This document shows positions 9,276-19,044 of a stretch of 64,000 bases of DNA, one piece after another; within the stretch, counting starts at the first letter, position 1; every line of letters starts with the position of its first letter. The DNA comes from Huiozyma naganishii CBS 8797 (Eukaryota; Ascomycota; Saccharomycetes; Saccharomycetales; Saccharomycetaceae). The stretch is from assembly GCF_000348985.1 (NCBI RefSeq), contig NC_035934.1, forward strand, positions 124,001 through 188,000, written 5' to 3'. Made by a program: the position numbers and the translations under genes. The notes under the pieces were generated by a model, which saw only the letters and a program-made list of their open reading frames with translations, ran no database searches and was not told the DNA's origin.

Positions 9276-10904
9276 ATGTCTGTTACAGCAACCAACACAG
9301 CTTCATTCAATGACACTTTCCGGGTTTCGGACAACATTGCAGTTGTGATCCCGGAGGGGAACGTGCAGGTCACGTACAGAGACCTGTCCCATATGGTTGG
9401 GCAGTTCCAGACGCTGTTCAACCACCCGGAATCGCCCCTGCACGATGTGGTGCTGAGGCAATGTGCAGTGGCTATTTCGATGCCCAACTGCCTGGAGTTT
9501 GTGACCGCCTTTCTCGGGACCACGATGGATGCGAAGATCGCGGCGCCGTTGAACCCAAACTACAAGGAGAAAGAGTTTGATTTCTACTTGAACGATTTGA
9601 AGTCTAGAGTTATCTGTGTGCCCCGCGGGACCGTTGACCAGTCGCCTCAGGCTGAGATTCTGAAGTCCGCGAAGAAGTTCAAGTGTTTCGTCGCGGAGTT
9701 GTACTTTAACCCAAAGAGGTTCACCGTGGAGTACGACCTGTACACGTACAAGGACGAGTGGAAGATCTGCATCTTTTCTTCAACGCGCCGCCCGAGGTTT
9801 GTGAACGATAATGTCACGAGGTTCCCTGGGTTTGCCCGTTCCAACGATGTCGCGATGGTTCTGCACACGAGCGGCACGACTTCGCTACCGAAGACGGTCC
9901 CATTGCTACACTTGAATATCGTCCGCAGTACATTGAACATCTCGAACACTTACAAACTGTCGTCTGCGGACAGGTCTTACATCGTGATGCCCTTGTTCCA
10001 CGTCCATGGCCTGATCGGCGTTCTACTGTCGACGTTCAGGACACAGGGGTCAGTGGTGATCCCACCCAAATTCCACCCAAAGAAGTTCTGGCAGGAGTTT
10101 GTTGACTTCAAGTGTAACTGGTTCAGCTGCGTCCCCACAATCAGCATGATCATGCTGAACGTACCCAAACCGGACCCAATGCCGCATATCCGGTTCATCC
10201 GGTCCTGTTCCTCCGCGCTGGCACCATCAACTTTCCACAAACTGGAGAGTGAGTTCCAAGCGCCTGTGCTAGAGGCGTACGCGATGACGGAAGCGGCGCA
10301 TCAGATGACCTCGAACAACCTCCCACCGGGGAAGCGTAAGGCGAGCACGGTGGGGCAACCACAGGGCGTCGAGGTGTTCATCCTCGACGACAAGGACAAC
10401 GTGCTCCCACAAGGTGCCACTGGCGAAGTGTCGATCCGTGGCGAGAACGTGACCCCCGGGTACAAGAACAACGAGAAGGCCAACCGCGAGAACTTCACTC
10501 GGAGGGAAAACTACTTCCGCACGGGGGACCAAGGGTACTTCGACTCCGAGGGGTTTTTAGTGCTGACGGGCCGCATCAAGGAGCTGATCAACCGCGGTGG
10601 GGAGAAGATCTCGCCCATCGAGCTCGACAGCGTCATGCTTTCGCACCCTCAGGTCGAAGAGGCCGTTTCCTTCGGCGTCGCCGACGACATGTACGGCCAA
10701 GTCGTGCAAGCCGCGGTGGTGCTGAAACCGGGCGCACAGCTGAACTACCAGCAACTGTGCCAGTACATGGAGGACAAGCTCGCCAGCTTCAAGATCCCAA
10801 CCAAGGTCTACTTTGTCGACAAGTTGCCCAAGACGGCCACGGGCAAGATCCAACGGCGGATCATTGCCGAGACCTTCGCCGGCCGCAAGAACAGCAAATT
10901 ATAA
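9276..10904 (+). CDS. PCS60: Peroxisomal oxalyl-CoA synthetase Pcs60
   Basis: Pcs60 is an AMP-dependent acyl-CoA synthetase of the ANL superfamily that activates oxalate to oxalyl-CoA and resides in peroxisomes. The AMP-binding P-loop-like motif HTSGTTSLPKTVPL lies near residues 196-210, the YAMTEAAHQM adenine motif near 335, and the C-terminal hinge and catalytic Lys region GRIKELINRGGEKISP and TGKIQRR follow. The protein ends in Ser-Lys-Leu, a perfect PTS1 peroxisomal signal. Its length of 542 residues equals the S. cerevisiae enzyme within one residue. The 190 bp gap from TDP1 must contain its promoter. Confidence 0.96.
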   Translation: MSVTATNTASFNDTFRVSDNIAVVIPEGNVQVTYRDLSHMVGQFQTLFNHPESPLHDVVLRQCAVAISMPNCLEFVTAFLGTTMDAKIAAPLNPNYKEKEFDFYLNDLKSRVICVPRGTVDQSPQAEILKSAKKFKCFVAELYFNPKRFTVEYDLYTYKDEWKICIFSSTRRPRFVNDNVTRFPGFARSNDVAMVLHTSGTTSLPKTVPLLHLNIVRSTLNISNTYKLSSADRSYIVMPLFHVHGLIGVLLSTFRTQGSVVIPPKFHPKKFWQEFVDFKCNWFSCVPTISMIMLNVPKPDPMPHIRFIRSCSSALAPSTFHKLESEFQAPVLEAYAMTEAAHQMTSNNLPPGKRKASTVGQPQGVEVFILDDKDNVLPQGATGEVSIRGENVTPGYKNNEKANRENFTRRENYFRTGDQGYFDSEGFLVLTGRIKELINRGGEKISPIELDSVMLSHPQVEEAVSFGVADDMYGQVVQAAVVLKPGAQLNYQQLCQYMEDKLASFKIPTKVYFVDKLPKTATGKIQRRIIAETFAGRKNSKL

Positions 10905-11229
10905 TCGCAGTATCTCATCCGTATATACCACAACCGTCAAGACCCGACCATTCAGTTAGTCGTGCGCTTATCGCCCTCTCTCTCACGTGCTCTCGAAGCC
11001 AATACATCGTGTTTCTTCGAGGAAAATAAAAGAGGGAAAGGAAGACAACATCCGGAGCATTTGCTGTCTTTTAACGGTTATTGACGGAGGAGACGGTGCT
11101 GTCTTAGTGGTAAGTAAGCAGGTACAGTTGGTAGTAATCTCTGCCTGGTTTAAGTTTTAGAAGGGGGCGTTTTATCCGTCTTTACTACGCTACAAGTTTG
11201 CCCTTTTTATATAGATATCAATTGAGAAG
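10905..11229. promoter_or_regulatory. PDB1 upstream region with an E-box
   Basis: This 325 bp region between PCS60 and PDB1 has one CACGTG palindrome at 10984-10989, the core bound by Cbf1, Tye7 or Ino2/Ino4-type bHLH factors. A pyrimidine-rich stretch and a TATATAGATATC element lie just before the PDB1 start. No reading frame or RNA gene is evident. Which factor binds cannot be told from the core alone. Confidence 0.4.
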
Positions 11230-12333
11230 ATGTACAAACTTCCACTGAGGAATGTGTCGAGGACTGCCCGGTTGGTGCATCCCCGGGCGCCGATTGCTGC
11301 CGCTGCTGGGTCGTGGAGTGCATTGAGGTATGCCTCCACGAAGACGATGACGGTCAGAGAGGCGCTGAACAGTGCGATCGCGGAAGAGTTGGACCGCGAC
11401 GACGACGTGTTCGTCATTGGTGAGGAGGTGGCACAGTATAACGGTGCGTATAAGGTGACTAAGGGTTTGCTAGACAGGTTTGGTGAGAGGCGTGTTGTGG
11501 ACACGCCGATTACCGAGTACGGGTTCACAGGGCTGGCCGTAGGTGCCGCGTTGAAGGGGTTGAAACCCATTGTTGAGTTCATGTCCTTCAACTTCTCCAT
11601 GCAGGCCATTGACCACGTTGTGAACTCGGCAGCAAAGACACATTACATGTCTGGGGGAACTCAGAAGTGTCAGATGGTGTTCAGGGGCCCCAACGGGGCT
11701 GCTGTCGGTGTCGCCGCGCAACATTCGCAGGACTTCTCACCATGGTACGGGTCCATCCCGGGGCTCAAAGTGCTTGTCCCATATTCTGCAGAGGACGCTA
11801 GAGGGTTGCTGAAGGCGGCCATTAGAGACCCAAACCCAGTCGTTTTCTTGGAAAACGAGTTGCTGTACAACGAGACTTTCGAAGTCTCAGAGGAGGCATT
11901 GTCCCCAGACTTCACTTTGCCCTTCAAAGCGAAAGTGGAGAGAGAGGGGAAGGACATCTCCATCGTAACGTACACGAGAAACGTGCAGTTTTCTCTGGAG
12001 GCGGCCAAGATCCTGGAGAAGGATTACGGTGTCTCCGCGGAGGTTATCAATCTCAGATCCATTAGACCGCTAGACGTGGATGCTCTGATCAAATCTGTCA
12101 AGAAGACAAACCACTTGATTACAGTGGAGTCCACTTTCCCATCGTTTGGTGTAGGGTCCGAGATTGTCGCGCAGATAATGGAATCTGAGGCGTTCGACCA
12201 CTTGGACGCCCCAGTGATGAGAGTCACCGGTGCCGACGTGCCCACCCCATACGCTAAAGAATTGGAAGACTTTGCCTTCCCAGACGCCCCAACGATCGTC
12301 AAGGCCGTCAAGAGCGTGCTCTCCATTGAGTAA
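11230..12333 (+). CDS. PDB1: Pyruvate dehydrogenase E1 beta subunit
   Basis: Pdb1 forms the alpha2beta2 E1 heterotetramer of the mitochondrial pyruvate dehydrogenase complex, which decarboxylates pyruvate with thiamine diphosphate and feeds acetyl groups to E2. The 367-residue protein is nearly collinear with the S. cerevisiae 366-residue form. A basic N-terminal presequence (residues 1-35, Arg- and Ala-rich) precedes the mature region starting near [14 protein letters not shown]. The thiamine-binding and interface segments are intact: [49 protein letters not shown] and the C-terminal transketolase domain with RSIRPLD. Identification is essentially certain. Confidence 0.98.
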   Translation: MYKLPLRNVSRTARLVHPRAPIAAAAGSWSALRYASTKTMTVREALNSAIAEELDRDDDVFVIGEEVAQYNGAYKVTKGLLDRFGERRVVDTPITEYGFTGLAVGAALKGLKPIVEFMSFNFSMQAIDHVVNSAAKTHYMSGGTQKCQMVFRGPNGAAVGVAAQHSQDFSPWYGSIPGLKVLVPYSAEDARGLLKAAIRDPNPVVFLENELLYNETFEVSEEALSPDFTLPFKAKVEREGKDISIVTYTRNVQFSLEAAKILEKDYGVSAEVINLRSIRPLDVDALIKSVKKTNHLITVESTFPSFGVGSEIVAQIMESEAFDHLDAPVMRVTGADVPTPYAKELEDFAFPDAPTIVKAVKSVLSIE

Positions 12334-12782
12334 GGGAGTGGCCCTTTACACAAGATACTACATCAAGGGAAGAGTAGAGAACCGCTTTAGGCTACAAATT
12401 CAGCGTCTCCTTCTCCCGCTTCTCCTACGAACATATATCCTTTTCTCTCCTTCTTCTTTTGCTAAATAAGATCTTTTTGTATGTAACCTAGACACAACTT
12501 GACCGAGGCAGTGATGGTGAAATCGACCCTGTATCGTGTATGCCACACCAAGGATTGCCCTATCCATCTGAATCCCATCGGTCGTTCAATACAGTTTTCA
12601 CTATGGAAAATAAAATATTGATCTGCAAACTGCGTGAAGGCATCGACCAACGTAACAGAAGCAATCACAGTTTTACCGTCAATTGGCACGGGATTCTCGA
12701 TATATATATATCACAACGACAGGAATCCACATTACCTTTGATCAACTGAGTCTGTGCGCTACTCACCTACCCTAAGCAGAAC
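12334..12782. promoter_or_regulatory. Upstream region of the YBR220C-like gene
   Basis: A 449 bp intergenic region that must contain the PDB1 3' end and the promoter of the downstream transporter. It has a pyrimidine-rich 5' part, then mixed sequence, and a TATATATATATC tract near 12700 about 75 bp before the start codon that could act as a TATA element. I see no gene, RNA or recognised factor site. Confidence 0.4.
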
Positions 12783-14471
12783 ATGGAACCGAGCGCAAAA
12801 CTGAAGAAGAACTCACAACTACCTAGGGCGGACCTGCCGCAGTTCTACCTTTTGGTAGCACTGTACTTTGTGCAGGGGATCCCTGTCGGACTCGCTTTTG
12901 GGGCAATACCGTTTCTCTTGAAGTCAATGGCCAAACAGACATCGTTCACATCGTTGGGTGTATTTTCGGTCGCTACGTACCCATACTCTTTGAAGATCCT
13001 TTGGTCACCCATAGTGGACTCGTGCTACAGTAGGAAGATTGGTAGAAGGAGGACATGGATCATCCCCGTACAGTTGGTCAGTGGGCTGATCTTGATCCTT
13101 CTGGGCTGGATGATCTCACACAATTACATATTCGAGGGTGTTGACAATGCATTCCATGGCCTGCCCATCGGGTTGACCAACGTTAACATCATGTCCCTAG
13201 TTTGGTACTTTGGACTTTTAGTGTTTCTATGCGCTACACAGGACATTGCGGTTGATGGATGGGCTTTGACAATCCTGTCCAAGCAAGCATTATCGTACGC
13301 ATCAACAGCACAAACTGTCGGGTTGAATATAGGATACTTCTTGTCCTTTACGGTGTTCTTGTCCCTCAATTCCAACGACTTTGTCAACAAGTACTTTAGA
13401 GCAGAGCCTAAACCTTATGGATGGGTCTCTCTAGGAGGATACATGAAATTTTCTGGTATCGTATACATTCTTTTGACCATGTACGTGGTCTTGTTCACTA
13501 AAGAGCGCCCCCCCAGAGTAAGAAACCTTGCCCTTCCACAAACTACGAACCAGGGGATTGAAAAAGCTGAGCTCGAGTACCAAGATGGCGACGTTGCCAC
13601 TGACGAAAAGGATACACAGGACATCGGTTACATCTATCGCTGCTTCTTAAAAGTTTTGGGGCTACCCCCCATCAGAATGTTGGTCTTCATCCATTTGATC
13701 GCTAAAGTAGCCTTCCAATGTAATGAAGGTGCGACCAACTTGAAACTGCTCGAACGTGGGTTCAAAAGAGAGGACCTTGCAGTGACGGTGTTAATAGACG
13801 TCCCCTTTGAGATCATTTTCGGTTACTACGTTGCCAAATGGAGTTCCGATGCAGATCAGTCCAGGGACGGTGCACATGGCTCAATCCTCCGGGCCAAGAG
13901 AGAGGGGGCACTTCAACGTATTAACAGATTTTTCGTGGGCGATGCGGGTGTGCTGACCCCATGGTTGTGGGGGATACTAGGGAGACTTACTGCCGCCGCA
14001 ATGGGTAGCTTTGTCGTAGCACGGTTCCCAAGCGACGGGCAGATCACAACTGGGTACTTTCTGCTGGTTGTCTTCCAGCATCTATTAGGATCCTTTATGA
14101 ACACCGTTCAGTTTGTTGGTATCTCTGCATTCCACACGAGGATAGCAGACCCTGTCCTTGGCGGTACATACATGACTCTACTGAACACTCTGAGCAATTT
14201 TGGCGGTACCTGGCCCAGAATCATAGTGATGTCCATGATCAACCATTTTACTCTATTCAAATGTGTTGCGGAGAATGGCGTTACTTTTGTTAGGGGCACA
14301 GGAGAACTGTGCACCACTGAGCTGATGGGCACACCGACGCTCGTGAGGGATGGATACTACGTCGTCAACACGGTGTGCGTTCTTCTTGGGATTGTCCTGT
14401 ACTTCGGATTCCTCAAGAGGGAGGCTCAAGTGTTGCAGAAATTACCGGTCAGTGCATGGCGGTGTACATAG
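12783..14471 (+). CDS. Acetyl-CoA transporter-family membrane protein, YBR220C-like
   Basis: A 562-residue multi-pass membrane protein of the major facilitator superfamily, in the acetyl-CoA transporter family (SLC33A1/AT-1) that in animals imports acetyl-CoA into the ER or Golgi lumen. Family hallmarks are visible: FYLLVALYFVQGIPVGLAFG at the first membrane segment, PYSLKILWSPIVDS after the second, and ATQDIAVDGWALTIL in the fourth or fifth. About ten to twelve hydrophobic segments can be counted, with a hydrophilic central loop near residues 245-290. It corresponds by position and size to YBR220C (about 560 residues), whose yeast substrate is not established; transport of acetyl-CoA is inference from the family. 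Confidence 0.92.
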   Translation: MEPSAKLKKNSQLPRADLPQFYLLVALYFVQGIPVGLAFGAIPFLLKSMAKQTSFTSLGVFSVATYPYSLKILWSPIVDSCYSRKIGRRRTWIIPVQLVSGLILILLGWMISHNYIFEGVDNAFHGLPIGLTNVNIMSLVWYFGLLVFLCATQDIAVDGWALTILSKQALSYASTAQTVGLNIGYFLSFTVFLSLNSNDFVNKYFRAEPKPYGWVSLGGYMKFSGIVYILLTMYVVLFTKERPPRVRNLALPQTTNQGIEKAELEYQDGDVATDEKDTQDIGYIYRCFLKVLGLPPIRMLVFIHLIAKVAFQCNEGATNLKLLERGFKREDLAVTVLIDVPFEIIFGYYVAKWSSDADQSRDGAHGSILRAKREGALQRINRFFVGDAGVLTPWLWGILGRLTAAAMGSFVVARFPSDGQITTGYFLLVVFQHLLGSFMNTVQFVGISAFHTRIADPVLGGTYMTLLNTLSNFGGTWPRIIVMSMINHFTLFKCVAENGVTFVRGTGELCTTELMGTPTLVRDGYYVVNTVCVLLGIVLYFGFLKREAQVLQKLPVSAWRCT

Positions 14472-14561
14472 ACTACATATCACTCATGTACAATTGAAGC
14501 TACAACGGCGTACCACGTCATACGGATGCTTCTTGAAGGCTGTTGCAGTTGCAGTGACTCG

Positions 14562-14568
14562 TGACTCA
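14562..14568 (+). promoter_or_regulatory. Candidate Gcn4-type site upstream of PYC2
   Basis: The heptamer TGACTCA, preceded by a second TGACTC five bases earlier at 14554, lies 164 bp before the PYC2 start codon. TGACTCA is the consensus for the amino-acid-starvation activator Gcn4. Control of pyruvate carboxylase by Gcn4 would make sense because oxaloacetate is the precursor of aspartate-family amino acids, but binding is inference. Confidence 0.45.
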
Positions 14569-14731
14569 CATCGAAAGAGTGAAAAAAAAGAGTGAAAAAT
14601 AATAACATCGAGACCTCGAAGACGTCAGAAGCAACTGCTGTTGTTCTTGTTGTTGTTCTTGTAGATTGTTCCACAGTGTTCATTTTGCCTGTTTCTCTTG
14701 CTAGTCAATTGCAACGAGGACAACTCACCAA

Positions 14732-17700
14732 ATGTCTAACAATAAACTGTCAGGGTTGAGAGATGCTGGGGCTTTGTTGGGAGACAAGAACAAAATTCTT
14801 GTCGCGAACAGAGGTGAAATTCCCATCAGGATTTTCAGAACTGCCCATGAACTGTCCATGAGGACGGTGGCGATATTCTCACACGAGGACAAGCTGTCGA
14901 CGCACAGGTTGAAGGCAGACGAGTCCTACGCCATCGGTGAGCCACACCAGTACACTCCCGTGGGTGCATACTTGGCCATCGATGAAATTATCAATATTGC
15001 AAAGACGCATCAAGTCGATTTCATCCACCCTGGGTACGGGTTTCTCTCTGAGAACGCAGAGTTTGCGGCAAAGGTCATTGAGGCTGGGATCACTTGGATC
15101 GGACCACCCCCAGAGGTGATCGATTCCGTTGGGGATAAAGTATCCGCTAGAAACCTTGCTGCAAAGGCCAATGTCCCCACTGTCCCAGGTACACCTGGCC
15201 CCATTGAGACCGCTCAGGAGGCTGAGAAGTTTGTTGAAGAGTACGGGTACCCTGTCATCATCAAAGCCGCGTTCGGTGGTGGTGGTAGAGGTATGAGAGT
15301 CGTCAGGGAGGGTGAAGACATTGCGGACGCATTTGAACGTGCCCGGTCAGAGGCGGTCACCGCCTTTGGGAACGGTACCTGTTTTGTAGAAAGGTTCTTG
15401 AACAAGCCAAAGCATATCGAGGTACAACTTTTGGCCGATAACCACGGGAATGTCGTCCACTTGTTTGAAAGAGACTGTTCCGTGCAGAGAAGACACCAGA
15501 AAGTCGTCGAGGTGGCACCAGCGAAAACTTTGCCCCGTCATGTCAGAAACTCCATCCTTACAGATGCCGTGAAATTGGCGAAGGAAGCAGGTTACAGAAA
15601 CGCGGGGACAGCAGAGTTCCTTGTCGATGACCAGGACAGGCACTACTTTATAGAGATCAATCCAAGAATCCAGGTGGAACACACTATCACGGAGGAAATT
15701 ACTGGGATTGACTTGGTTGCTGCCCAAATCCAAATTGCAGCAGGTGCTACGCTAGCAGAACTGGGGCTGATGCAAGACAAAATCACCACTAGAGGGTTTG
15801 CCATCCAATGTCGTATCACGACGGAAGATCCGGCCAAGAATTTCCAGCCGGACACCGGTAGATTGGAAGTCTACAGGTCTGCCGGGGGTAACGGTGTTAG
15901 ATTGGATGGTGGTAATGCTTACGCTGGTGCGGTCATCTCCCCACATTATGACTCTATGTTAGTGAAGTGCTCGTGTTCGGGTTCCACTTATGAAATAGTT
16001 CGTCGTAAGATGATCCGTGCCTTGATTGAGTTCAGAATCAGAGGTGTGAAAACGAACATACCCTTTTTATTGACACTACTAATGCATCCGGTATTCTTCG
16101 ATGGTTCATACTGGACTACTTTCATCGACGATACTCCTCAATTGTTCCACATGGTTCACTCTAGAAACAGAGCTCAGAAATTGTTGCATTACTTGGCCGA
16201 CTTGGCTGTCAATGGTTCTTCTATTAAGGGACAGGTTGGCTTACCAAGATTGAACAAAGTCCCAGATGTGCCACATTTGCACGATGAAAATAACAATCCA
16301 ATTAACGTCCACGTCACTGCACCTCCTTCTGGGTGGAGAGACGTCTTATTGAGAGACGGTCCAGAAGCGTTTGCCAAACAGGTCAGACAGTTCAGCGGTA
16401 CTTTGCTAATGGACACCACGTGGAGAGACGCTCACCAGTCTCTACTAGCCACCAGAGTCAGAACGTACGATTTGTTGGCCATTGCACAGACCACAGCGCA
16501 TGCGTGGGCCGGTGCATTTGCACTCGAGTGTTGGGGTGGTGCAACTTTTGACGTCGCAATGAGATTCTTGCACGAGGACCCATGGGACAGGTTGAGGAAG
16601 TTAAGGAAATTGGTCCCCAACATCCCATTCCAGATGTTGCTCCGTGGGGCCAACGGTGTTGCGTACTCCTCTTTGCCAGACAACGCCATCGACCATTTCG
16701 TCAAGCAGGCCAAGAACAACGGTGTTGACATCTTCAGAGTCTTTGACGCCTTGAACGATCTGGACCAATTGAAGGTTGGTGTTGACGCGGTCAAGAAGGC
16801 CGGTGGTGTAGTCGAAGCTACCATCTGCTACTCCGGTGACATGACGCAACCTGGGAAGAAGTACAACTTGGATTATTATTTGGAAATTGCCGAAGCAGTT
16901 GTCCAAATGGGTACTCACATCCTAGGTATCAAGGACATGGCCGGCACTTTAAAGCCAGCGGCTGCGAAAATGCTGATCGGGTCGTTGAGAGCCAAATATC
17001 CAAACATGCCTATTCACGTCCACACTCACGATTCCGCCGGTACAGCTGTTGCCTCCAACGCCGCCTGCGCCCTAGCAGGTGCCGACGTGGTCGACGTGGC
17101 CATCAACTCCATGTCCGGTTTGACATCCCAGGCCTCCGTCAACGCACTTTTGGCCTCGCTAGATGGTCTGGTGGAAACTGGTGTCAGCGAAAAGCACGTG
17201 CGTGAGTTGGATGCATACTGGGCTGAGATGAGACTGCTATACTCTTGCTTCGGTGCAAACTTGAAGGGCCCAGATCCAGAAGTTTACCAGCACGAGATTC
17301 CAGGTGGACAATTGACCAACTTGCTGTTCCAAGCTCAACAATTAGGGTTGGGTGAACAATGGGCCGAGACGAAGAGGGCCTACAGAGAGGCCAACTACTT
17401 ACTTGGTGACATTGTCAAGGTCACTCCCACTTCGAAAGTGGTTGGTGACATGGCACAATTCATGGTTTCCAACAAGTTAACTGCTGATGACGTCCGCAGA
17501 TTAGCGAACCAACTGGATTTCCCTGACTCAGTCATGGATTTCTTTGAAGGTTTGATTGGCCAACCGTATGGTGGTTTTCCAGAGCCTTTGCGGTCTGACG
17601 TGCTGAAGAACAAGAGACGGAAACTGACGTGCCGTCCAGGGTTAGAGCTAGCTCCCTTCGACCTGGATGCAATCCGTGAAGATCTGAACTCGAGGTTTGG

Positions 17701-18256
17701 TTCCGACATCGACGAATGCGATGTTGCCTCTTACAACATGTACCCGAAAGTGTACGAGGACTTCCAAAAGACCAGAGAGTTGTACGGTGATCTGTCGGTC
17801 CTTCCAACGAAGAATTTCCTAGCTCCCGCTGCCATCGGTGAGGAGATCGAAGTCACAATCGAGCAAGGTAAGACATTGATAATCAAACTACAAGCCGTTG
17901 GTGATCTGAACAAGGAGACCGGTCTGCGCGAGGTGTACTTTGAACTAAACGGTGAGACGAGAAAGATTCGTACAGCTGACAAATCGCAGGTTGTTCAAAC
18001 CGTGTCGAAACCTAAGGCTGACGGTCATGATGTGTTCCAAGTGGGCGCCCCAATGGCTGGTGTCATTGTGGAGGTGAAAGTCCACAAGGGTTCGCTAGTC
18101 AAGAAGGGCGAGGCTGTGGCAGTGTTGAGTGCAATGAAGATGGAAATGGTCATCTCTGCGCAAACGGACGGCCAAGTGAAGGAAGTGTTGATCAACGACG
18201 GTGAAAACGTTGAAGCATCCGATCTACTGGTCGTTCTAGAAGATACCAACGTCTAA
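14732..18256 (+). CDS. PYC2: Pyruvate carboxylase
   Basis: A biotin-dependent cytosolic enzyme that carboxylates pyruvate to oxaloacetate, the main anaplerotic step in yeast. The 1174 residues show the expected order: biotin carboxylase with KILVANRGEIPIRIFRTA at the N-terminus and the ATP-grasp loop AAFGGGGRGMRVV near 180; carboxyltransferase with TTWRDAHQSLLATR near 570 and the metal-site HVHTHDSAGT near 765; and a biotinyl domain in which the AMKM motif places the biotinylated Lys at residue 1136. The neighbours are those of S. cerevisiae PYC2 (YBR218C), not PYC1 (YGL062W), so the symbol follows position. The last third shows high codon bias (GGT, TTG), suggesting strong expression. Confidence 0.97.
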   Translation: MSNNKLSGLRDAGALLGDKNKILVANRGEIPIRIFRTAHELSMRTVAIFSHEDKLSTHRLKADESYAIGEPHQYTPVGAYLAIDEIINIAKTHQVDFIHPGYGFLSENAEFAAKVIEAGITWIGPPPEVIDSVGDKVSARNLAAKANVPTVPGTPGPIETAQEAEKFVEEYGYPVIIKAAFGGGGRGMRVVREGEDIADAFERARSEAVTAFGNGTCFVERFLNKPKHIEVQLLADNHGNVVHLFERDCSVQRRHQKVVEVAPAKTLPRHVRNSILTDAVKLAKEAGYRNAGTAEFLVDDQDRHYFIEINPRIQVEHTITEEITGIDLVAAQIQIAAGATLAELGLMQDKITTRGFAIQCRITTEDPAKNFQPDTGRLEVYRSAGGNGVRLDGGNAYAGAVISPHYDSMLVKCSCSGSTYEIVRRKMIRALIEFRIRGVKTNIPFLLTLLMHPVFFDGSYWTTFIDDTPQLFHMVHSRNRAQKLLHYLADLAVNGSSIKGQVGLPRLNKVPDVPHLHDENNNPINVHVTAPPSGWRDVLLRDGPEAFAKQVRQFSGTLLMDTTWRDAHQSLLATRVRTYDLLAIAQTTAHAWAGAFALECWGGATFDVAMRFLHEDPWDRLRKLRKLVPNIPFQMLLRGANGVAYSSLPDNAIDHFVKQAKNNGVDIFRVFDALNDLDQLKVGVDAVKKAGGVVEATICYSGDMTQPGKKYNLDYYLEIAEAVVQMGTHILGIKDMAGTLKPAAAKMLIGSLRAKYPNMPIHVHTHDSAGTAVASNAACALAGADVVDVAINSMSGLTSQASVNALLASLDGLVETGVSEKHVRELDAYWAEMRLLYSCFGANLKGPDPEVYQHEIPGGQLTNLLFQAQQLGLGEQWAETKRAYREANYLLGDIVKVTPTSKVVGDMAQFMVSNKLTADDVRRLANQLDFPDSVMDFFEGLIGQPYGGFPEPLRSDVLKNKRRKLTCRPGLELAPFDLDAIREDLNSRFGSDIDECDVASYNMYPKVYEDFQKTRELYGDLSVLPTKNFLAPAAIGEEIEVTIEQGKTLIIKLQAVGDLNKETGLREVYFELNGETRKIRTADKSQVVQTVSKPKADGHDVFQVGAPMAGVIVEVKVHKGSLVKKGEAVAVLSAMKMEMVISAQTDGQVKEVLINDGENVEASDLLVVLEDTNV

Positions 18257-18388
18257 TATTGACCCACTACGGGCCATTCTTACTACTCCGTTGAGTCGTC
18301 TGTATTCTATAGTATATATACAGTGTGTAGCGTATAAGGAGACATACACCTCTATTATCACCAGTTTGCGCTGCCTGTGCACCCCCAG

Positions 18389-18883
18389 TCATCCAAATGC
18401 CACCGTGGCACAGTAGCAAACGATCAGCTCATCATTGACTTTGAACTGTCGCCAAAGATCCCCTACTTGTTGCTGCGGGCTTGGCGCAAATGAGTTGCTG
18501 ATGTAGCAGAAGACCGTGTCCACTTTGACTCTCCTCTTCAAGAACAGCACCACGGCCGAGAAGTGCTGCTCAGCGCTGATCTTGCATGCTGCCGGTCGCA
18601 CCGCTGAAATCGCCCCTATAGGTTGGAACCGTATTGTAATCTTTCCCCCCGGAGTTCCTTGCTTGGTGAGCTGATGATCGACCGTCTTCTGCTTCTGGGC
18701 TTCCTCTACCATAAAAGACGAACTGTTGCTGTTGCTGTTGCTGTCCGAGTCCAAGTCCAGCCCGAGCTGAGACAACCGCCGCGTGTAGTCCTCGAGCTTG
18801 TTCTTCACCCCGTCAGAAGGGTCCCTAACCTCGGACTGATCCGTCCCGCTCTCGCTCTCGGACTCAATCAACCGCTGGCTCAT
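18389..18883 (-). CDS. ATG12: Ubiquitin-like autophagy modifier Atg12
   Basis: Atg12 is the ubiquitin-like protein conjugated to Atg5 through its C-terminal Gly by Atg7 and Atg10; the conjugate with Atg16 is the E3 for Atg8 lipidation. The protein has 164 residues: a disordered acidic Ser/Asp/Asn-rich N-terminus and a C-terminal ubiquitin fold starting near GKITIRFQPIGAISA and ending DELIVCYCATVAFG, with the conserved terminal Phe-Gly. The S. cerevisiae protein has 186 residues and the same end. It converges on PYC2 with about 130 bp between and diverges from YBP1, as in YBR218C-YBR216C. Confidence 0.95.
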   Translation of the reverse strand: MSQRLIESESESGTDQSEVRDPSDGVKNKLEDYTRRLSQLGLDLDSDSNSNSNSSSFMVEEAQKQKTVDHQLTKQGTPGGKITIRFQPIGAISAVRPAACKISAEQHFSAVVLFLKRRVKVDTVFCYISNSFAPSPQQQVGDLWRQFKVNDELIVCYCATVAFG

Positions 18884-19044
18884 CCCTGCGTCGAGTGCTC
18901 TCCCACTGAAACTGACTGGGCATCGCTCCTCTCTTTGGGTGCAGTGGTTGTTATATGTTGAAGGGTTTATTATAAGAGTGAGAGATGAGACTTACGACTG
19001 CAAGAGTTGTTCTACCAGAGCGGTAGCACCTGGAGCAGCTGGCG

